A DNA stretch of 64,000 nt from Pedobacter sp. MR2016-24 (GTDB lineage: Bacteria; Bacteroidota; Bacteroidia; Sphingobacteriales; Sphingobacteriaceae), in contig NZ_JAPIVO010000004.1 of assembly GCF_026239655.1 (NCBI RefSeq), positions 620,001-684,000 on the forward strand. Direction: 5' to 3'. The notes beneath the pieces are model-generated. The model had not been told where the DNA came from and searched no databases. It was given only the letters and a program-made list of their open reading frames with translations. Of the stretch, positions 61,033 through 64,000 are shown piece after piece. Position numbers and translations under genes: made by a program. How positions within the stretch are numbered: the stretch's first letter is position 1; each line of letters starts with the position of its first letter.

Positions 61033-61605
61033 ATGACACCTCAGGAAATTCTACAAGGACATCTTGCTAAAACTATTCATTTGACTGATGATGAGTTTAA
61101 TTACTTCTTTTCGCACTTTAAGCCACAATCCTATAAAAAAGGACAAACCATTATCAATGTTGACGATCGTGTGAACTGTGAATATTTTGTGTTGAAGGGC
61201 TGCTTAAAAACATATTATATGAATGACGATCAGAAGATGTTTATCCTTCAATTCGCAATGCCAACATGGTGGGCGTCTGACTATAATGCCTTATACAATG
61301 ATGTGAAAGCGACAGTTAGCCTGGATTGTATTACCGATGCCGATGTATTGTGCCTTTCCGGTGAAGACAGGGAAAAACTATGTAAGGAAATTTATGCCCT
61401 TGAGTACTTTTTTCGCTGGCGCTCTAACAGAGGATTTGTGGTTGCACAAAAAAGACTATTATCTTTTATGAATAACGATGCACGGCATCGTTACGAAGAA
61501 TTAATGAGTATGTATCCTCAACTGTATAATATCGTTCCAAAACAACTTATCGCTGCCTATCTTGGTGTTTCGAGGGAAACACTAAGCCGTTTGTACCAAC
61601 ATTAA
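61033..61605 (+). CDS. Crp/Fnr family transcriptional regulator with CRP-like helix
   Basis: A 190-residue regulator with an N-terminal cyclic-nucleotide-binding-type domain (residues about 15 to 120; YKKGQTIINVDDRVNCEYFVLKG) and a C-terminal HTH. The recognition helix is LGVSRETLSRLYQ. CRP of E. coli has GCSRETVGRIL; Arg 180, Glu 181 and Arg 185 that read TGTGA are all kept here. The two perfect TGTGA-N6-TCACA boxes at 62789 to 62843 lie in front of the convergent neighbour operon, so it is their likely binder. No cluster cysteines are present. It is shorter than CRP and shares the pocket with uncertain ligand. Confidence 0.92.
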   Translation: MTPQEILQGHLAKTIHLTDDEFNYFFSHFKPQSYKKGQTIINVDDRVNCEYFVLKGCLKTYYMNDDQKMFILQFAMPTWWASDYNALYNDVKATVSLDCITDADVLCLSGEDREKLCKEIYALEYFFRWRSNRGFVVAQKRLLSFMNNDARHRYEELMSMYPQLYNIVPKQLIAAYLGVSRETLSRLYQH

Positions 61606-61659
61606 TCGTTAATTTCCTCTTAGGGTATCTAAACCATAGCCGGATATCAGGCAATAAAG

Positions 61660-61696
61660 TATGATGTCCCTGTATTAATAAAACAGGGACATCATA
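61660..61696. terminator. bidirectional hairpin between Crp/Fnr and PfpI genes
   Basis: TATGATGTCCCTGT (61660 to 61673) and ACAGGGACATCATA (61683 to 61696) form a 14-bp perfect stem with a 9-base loop, followed by TTTGTTTTAT on the plus strand. It separates two convergent genes. Confidence 0.8.
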
Positions 61697-61713
61697 TTTG
61701 TTTTATGTATTGG

Positions 61714-62385
61714 CTATTGAACTTCCAAAAGTTTGATCATCTTTTGTGCAACACCTTTAGCTGATGCCGGATTTTGTCCGGTTACCAGGTTACCGTCAGC
61801 AATGCTGTGATCAGACCAGGCCTCAGCTTCATGGAATTTGGCTCCCTGATTGGTTAGCGCTGTTTGCAATAGGAAAGGTACGTCCGCTGCGGCGTAATTA
61901 TGCTCTTCTTCATTGGTAAAAGAAGTGATGTTTTTGCCTTCAAGCAGATAGCTGCCATCACTAAGTTTAACATTTAAAAGTGAAACAGGACCGTGACATA
62001 CTGCGCCAATGACGTCATTACGTTCGTAAGCTTCTTTGATTACTGCTTTAAGCAGCGTATTTTCTGGCATATCTACCATCGGCGCCAGTCCACCAGGAAT
62101 AAAAATTGCATCGTATGCACTTACACCGGCATCCTCAAGTTTAATCGCTTTCTGCATAGCTGCCCAGCCGTTTCCTGTTAAAAACGACAAATTTTGCGGA
62201 TCGCCGGCAAGGTTGAGGGCATCAAGATAGGGAGTGTCTCCCGTTAAACTGGCAAAATCGATGTCATAATTTGCAGCTTCAAATTCGGCATAGGGGTGTG
62301 CCACTTCTGGTAAAAAAATGCCGGTTCTTCTATTATTTGGTCCAATTGCATTAGCGTTGGAAACGATGATCAAAACTTTTCTCAT
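61714..62385 (-). CDS. DJ-1/PfpI family protein (Hsp31-like)
   Basis: A 223-residue DJ-1/PfpI protein of the glutamine-amidotransferase-like class. The nucleophile elbow GAVCHGPVSLL carries the reactive Cys; the second part (FIPGGLAPMVDMPE, HDLA-type spacing) and the histidine follow. The family includes glyoxalase III and Hsp31-type chaperones, which handle glyoxals and damaged proteins. The ABM monooxygenase gene ends 34 bases upstream, so the two form an operon under the CRP-type boxes. A paralogue is at 63117. Confidence 0.92.
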   Translation of the reverse strand: MRKVLIIVSNANAIGPNNRRTGIFLPEVAHPYAEFEAANYDIDFASLTGDTPYLDALNLAGDPQNLSFLTGNGWAAMQKAIKLEDAGVSAYDAIFIPGGLAPMVDMPENTLLKAVIKEAYERNDVIGAVCHGPVSLLNVKLSDGSYLLEGKNITSFTNEEEHNYAAADVPFLLQTALTNQGAKFHEAEAWSDHSIADGNLVTGQNPASAKGVAQKMIKLLEVQ

Positions 62386-62419
62386 GATATTGAATTTTAG
62401 GATTGTTATAGGTGTAGGA

Positions 62420-62710
62420 TTAAAATAGTGGTTTCACAAATAGTACTTCACGCACTTCCAGGTGGGGAATGATTTTACCTGCTACAATCGTTTGGTAGTG
62501 GGCAGCGTTTTTATGTGCATCCAGGGCTTCCTCGTTAACGTATCGCTCATGCAGTATAATCTCGTTGGGATCTTTTTCTGATTGATAGATCGCATAGGCA
62601 AGATTTCCTTTTTCTTTTTTTGTTTTCTCAGCCAGTTCAGGTAGTAACTTCAGTACGCTGGCGGTTTCTGTTTCTTTAATTCTCCATTTTACAATTACTT
62701 CTCTTTCCAT
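62420..62710 (-). CDS. antibiotic biosynthesis monooxygenase (ABM) domain protein
   Basis: A 96-residue ferredoxin-like dimeric protein of the ABM/YgiN type. The start at 62710 (MEREVIVKWRIKETE) is preferred; the frame continues upstream without conservation. Its core is VLKLLPELAEKTKKEKGNLAYAIYQSEKDPNEIILHERYVNEEALDAHKNAAHY, with the histidine of HYQTIV typical of these quinol monooxygenases. It would act on a quinol or small aromatic. It is the first gene of an operon with the DJ-1/PfpI gene, and the region before it has two perfect CRP-type boxes. Confidence 0.9.
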   Translation of the reverse strand: MEREVIVKWRIKETETASVLKLLPELAEKTKKEKGNLAYAIYQSEKDPNEIILHERYVNEEALDAHKNAAHYQTIVAGKIIPHLEVREVLFVKPLF

Positions 62711-62758
62711 TGTATTGTATTTTTTATGGTAAATAATAATTCGTGTTTGATTACATGA

Positions 62759-62766
62759 CAAAGGTG
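62759..62766 (-). promoter_or_regulatory. -7-like element before the ABM-PfpI operon
   Basis: CACCTTTG on the minus strand matches TAnnTTTG at seven of eight positions. It gives a transcript start near 62752, 42 bases before the ABM start. No TTTG element lies at the normal distance, as is usual when an activator is needed. Confidence 0.4.
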
Positions 62767-62788
62767 CTGTGAATGAGGAAATAATACC

Positions 62789-62804
62789 TGTGACCTGGAT
62801 CACA
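62789..62804. promoter_or_regulatory. CRP-type box, first copy (TGTGA-N6-TCACA)
   Basis: TGTGACCTGGATCACA is an exact CRP half-site pair. Its centre is about 44 bases before the start implied by the -7-like element at 62759, close to the class II activator distance. Confidence 0.6.
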
Positions 62805-62823
62805 TTTAAAGTGGAAGAATACT

Positions 62824-62843
62824 ATTGTGATGTACATCACAAT
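62824..62843. promoter_or_regulatory. CRP-type box, second copy, 20-bp perfect palindrome
   Basis: A fully symmetric 20-bp sequence containing TGTGA-TGTACA-TCACA. Its centre is 37 bases from the first box and about 81 bases before the implied start of transcription. Confidence 0.6.
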
Positions 62844-63040
62844 GCGTGTAGCAGCACTAAATGAAGAAGCCGAAAGAAATATTTCCGGCTATCATAAAAT
62901 TTTCTGCAGATAAGGCAAATACATCATGCTTAGTCTGACTACATCATTCACCTGAGGATAGAACGCGATTGAGGAGATCGCTGAATACGTGATTCTTATT
63001 TTCAACTGCAGAATGAGTTGAAAAGATAATATTCAATTGA
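62844..63040. other. intergenic stretch without a gene
   Basis: About 200 bases. One interrupted dyad, AGCCG with AAA then GAAAT paired with ATTTCCGGCT, lies near 62868 to 62890. No gene or other repeat of note was found. Confidence 0.5.
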
Positions 63041-63118
63041 TATACATTTTAAGAATCTGGTTCATGCTTCAGGAACCAGATTCTTAAAATGTATAATATA
63101 CTTAAAAGTTATACATTT
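63041..63118 (-). terminator. 23-bp hairpin and alternative partner after the second DJ-1 gene
   Basis: Perfect 23-base arms at 63041 to 63063 and 63073 to 63095 enclose a 9-base loop. A third copy of the outer motif, TTATACATTT (63109 to 63118), can pair with AAATGTATAA (63087 to 63096) instead. The copy includes the stop region of the DJ-1 gene. Termination on the minus strand is likely, with the alternative fold noted. Confidence 0.6.
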
Positions 63119-63827
63119 AATCGATTACTGTTACAGCTGGTCTGGCTTCCAGTAATGTGATTAATGCTTTAGCAGCAGGGCCGGCTGAAAGCGGATTTTG
63201 ACCCGTAACCAATAACCCGTCCTGTTCCACATGTGACAGGAATGGTGCTATCGCTGTTTTTACTGTTGCGCCCAATTCTTCAAGACGACTTTGCAATAGG
63301 TAAGGTACATTTCCGCTGCGTCCAACCATCGTTTCTTCCGTATCGCTGAAAGCAGAAATTGTCTTCCCGGTTAACAGACCCGGTCTGAGTCTGGCTGCAC
63401 TGATCAGCGCGGCCGGGCCGTGACATACGGCTGCAACAGGTTTGCCTGCATCCAGAAAATTAAGAATCAATTCTCCGCTATTGTTATCCACCGCCAGGTC
63501 CCAGATCGGCCCATGTCCGCCAGGATAGAATACTGCATCATAATCTGCAGCATTGATCTGGTTCAATACGGTGGTATGATCAAAAGCTGCCTTCGCGATC
63601 TCATCATCCTGAAAACGGCGGTTTGATTCCGTGATATTTTCAGTCAGTTCACTCATCCAGTCTACAGGTGGTCTGCCGCCCTTCGGGCTGCTCAGGGTCA
63701 CCTGATAACCTGCATCAATAAATTCATAATAAGGGTCGGTAAATTCACCCAGCCAAACCCCTGTTTTGCTATCGGTATTTTCCATCGCACTGTGCGAGGT
63801 GATCACCATTAAGATATTTTTCATCAT
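63117..63827 (-). CDS. DJ-1/PfpI family protein, second copy
   Basis: A 236-residue DJ-1/PfpI protein of the same type as that at 61714, with TGVWLGEFTDPYYEFIDAGYQV aligned to TGIFLPEVAHPYAEFEAANYDI of the other. The nucleophile elbow is VAVCHGPAALI. The gene follows a small hydrophilic gene (63831) with only a three-base gap, so the pair is one operon. Its stop codon sits in the terminator region with alternative hairpins. It probably handles reactive aldehydes or oxidised proteins, as is known for the family; the substrate is unknown. Confidence 0.92.
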   Translation of the reverse strand: MMKNILMVITSHSAMENTDSKTGVWLGEFTDPYYEFIDAGYQVTLSSPKGGRPPVDWMSELTENITESNRRFQDDEIAKAAFDHTTVLNQINAADYDAVFYPGGHGPIWDLAVDNNSGELILNFLDAGKPVAAVCHGPAALISAARLRPGLLTGKTISAFSDTEETMVGRSGNVPYLLQSRLEELGATVKTAIAPFLSHVEQDGLLVTGQNPLSAGPAAKALITLLEARPAVTVID

Positions 63828-63830
63828 CTA

Positions 63831-63983
63831 TTATTTAATGTCCTCCGGATCAACCTGATTGCCTTCTTCGTCTACCTGCTGGTTTTTGTCCCAGTTGTTC
63901 TCGCGTTTATCTGTTGATTGCTGATCGGCTGTGCTGTCAGTTCCAGACTGTGTCTGCTCATCTTGTTCTTTAGGATCTTTCAT
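63831..63983 (-). CDS. small hydrophilic protein
   Basis: A 50-residue protein that was too short for automatic detection: MKDPKEQDEQTQSGTDSTAD, then QQSTDKRENNWDKNQQVDEE and GNQVDPEDIK. It is made of polar and acidic residues and is predicted to be disordered. Its stop is three bases upstream of the second DJ-1/PfpI gene, which supports a shared operon. It resembles in style the disordered gene at 42165. No family is recognised. The ATG lies in TAACTATGAAAG, 17 bases from the end of the window, so its promoter lies outside. Confidence 0.75.
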   Translation of the reverse strand: MKDPKEQDEQTQSGTDSTADQQSTDKRENNWDKNQQVDEEGNQVDPEDIK

Positions 63984-64000
63984 AGTTAGTAGCTTTTTGT

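Noticed and set aside
1..64000. Searched by eye for CRISPR arrays, transposases, integrases, phage genes and rRNA
   Set aside because: No regular short repeats with spacers, no transposase or integrase motifs, and no rRNA-like stretches were found.

Overview
The window reads as chromosomal DNA of a Bacteroidota bacterium, most likely Sphingobacteriaceae and Pedobacter-like. The reasons are repeated Bacteroidota-type -7 elements (TAnnTTTG) upstream of genes, mostly weak Shine-Dalgarno sequences, HisKA_2 kinases with TPR and type IX-era signal peptides, a 7TM-HD phosphohydrolase, an Hc1 histone-like gene, a bacillithiol transferase relative, and a Kup-type potassium importer. No replication origin, rRNA, insertion sequence, prophage or CRISPR array was seen. 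The only RNA gene found is tRNA-Ser(GCU).

Region 1 to 12.5 kb: the 3' part of an MFS exporter, a DUF1348 gene broken by one stop codon, a flavin split-barrel protein, a LysR regulator, a lipase-like hydrolase, then a kinase/sigma-54 activator pair (7309 to 4331) facing a rightward run of two paralogous alpha/beta hydrolases, an exported isochorismatase-like hydrolase and an exported amidohydrolase. 12.5 to 22 kb: an orphan TPR kinase, an exported acetolactate decarboxylase, a divergent GAPDH, an SDR with a Crp/Fnr regulator, a class II Fic protein, tRNA-Ser and a PgpH-like c-di-AMP phosphodiesterase. 22 to 28 kb: an NtrC-type regulator followed by a Tat-exported three-subunit molybdenum aldehyde oxidoreductase and a YfiT/DinB protein. 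28 to 37 kb: two cation/proton antiporters, an aldo/keto reductase, a metallophosphatase, a DUF47 protein and Kup. 37 to 42 kb: an AraC regulator divergent from a TolC-EmrA-EmrB-like tripartite exporter. 42 to 55 kb: small stress and housekeeping genes (Hc1, DoxX, VOC, GyrI-like, Bcr/CflA, NIPSNAP, AKR, GNAT, GrpB, SnoaL, CHAD/CYTH, a TetX-like monooxygenase with AraC, and a PAS sensor without an ATPase). 55 to 64 kb: a methyltransferase, an SDR-TetR operon, further SDR/AraC/amidohydrolase genes, a second Crp/Fnr regulator, an ABM monooxygenase with a DJ-1/PfpI protein, and a second DJ-1/PfpI protein.

The most interesting signal is regulatory. Two short Crp/Fnr-family proteins sit in different parts of the window. 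The one with an FNR-like recognition helix (ETLSR after Pro) lies beside a perfect FNR-type box TTGAT-N4-ATCAA. The one with a CRP-like helix (SRETLSR) lies beside two perfect CRP-type boxes TGTGA-N6-TCACA. In both cases the boxes sit at activator distances from a predicted promoter of a redox gene. Other notable items are a double-site TetR-type operator with a ribosome-site hairpin in an SDR-tetR operon, a palindromic operator over the GNAT promoter, a frameshifted gene remnant near 58.9 kb, a 26-bp palindrome that encodes the same peptide end on both strands near 17.17 kb, and two terminator regions with mutually exclusive hairpins.
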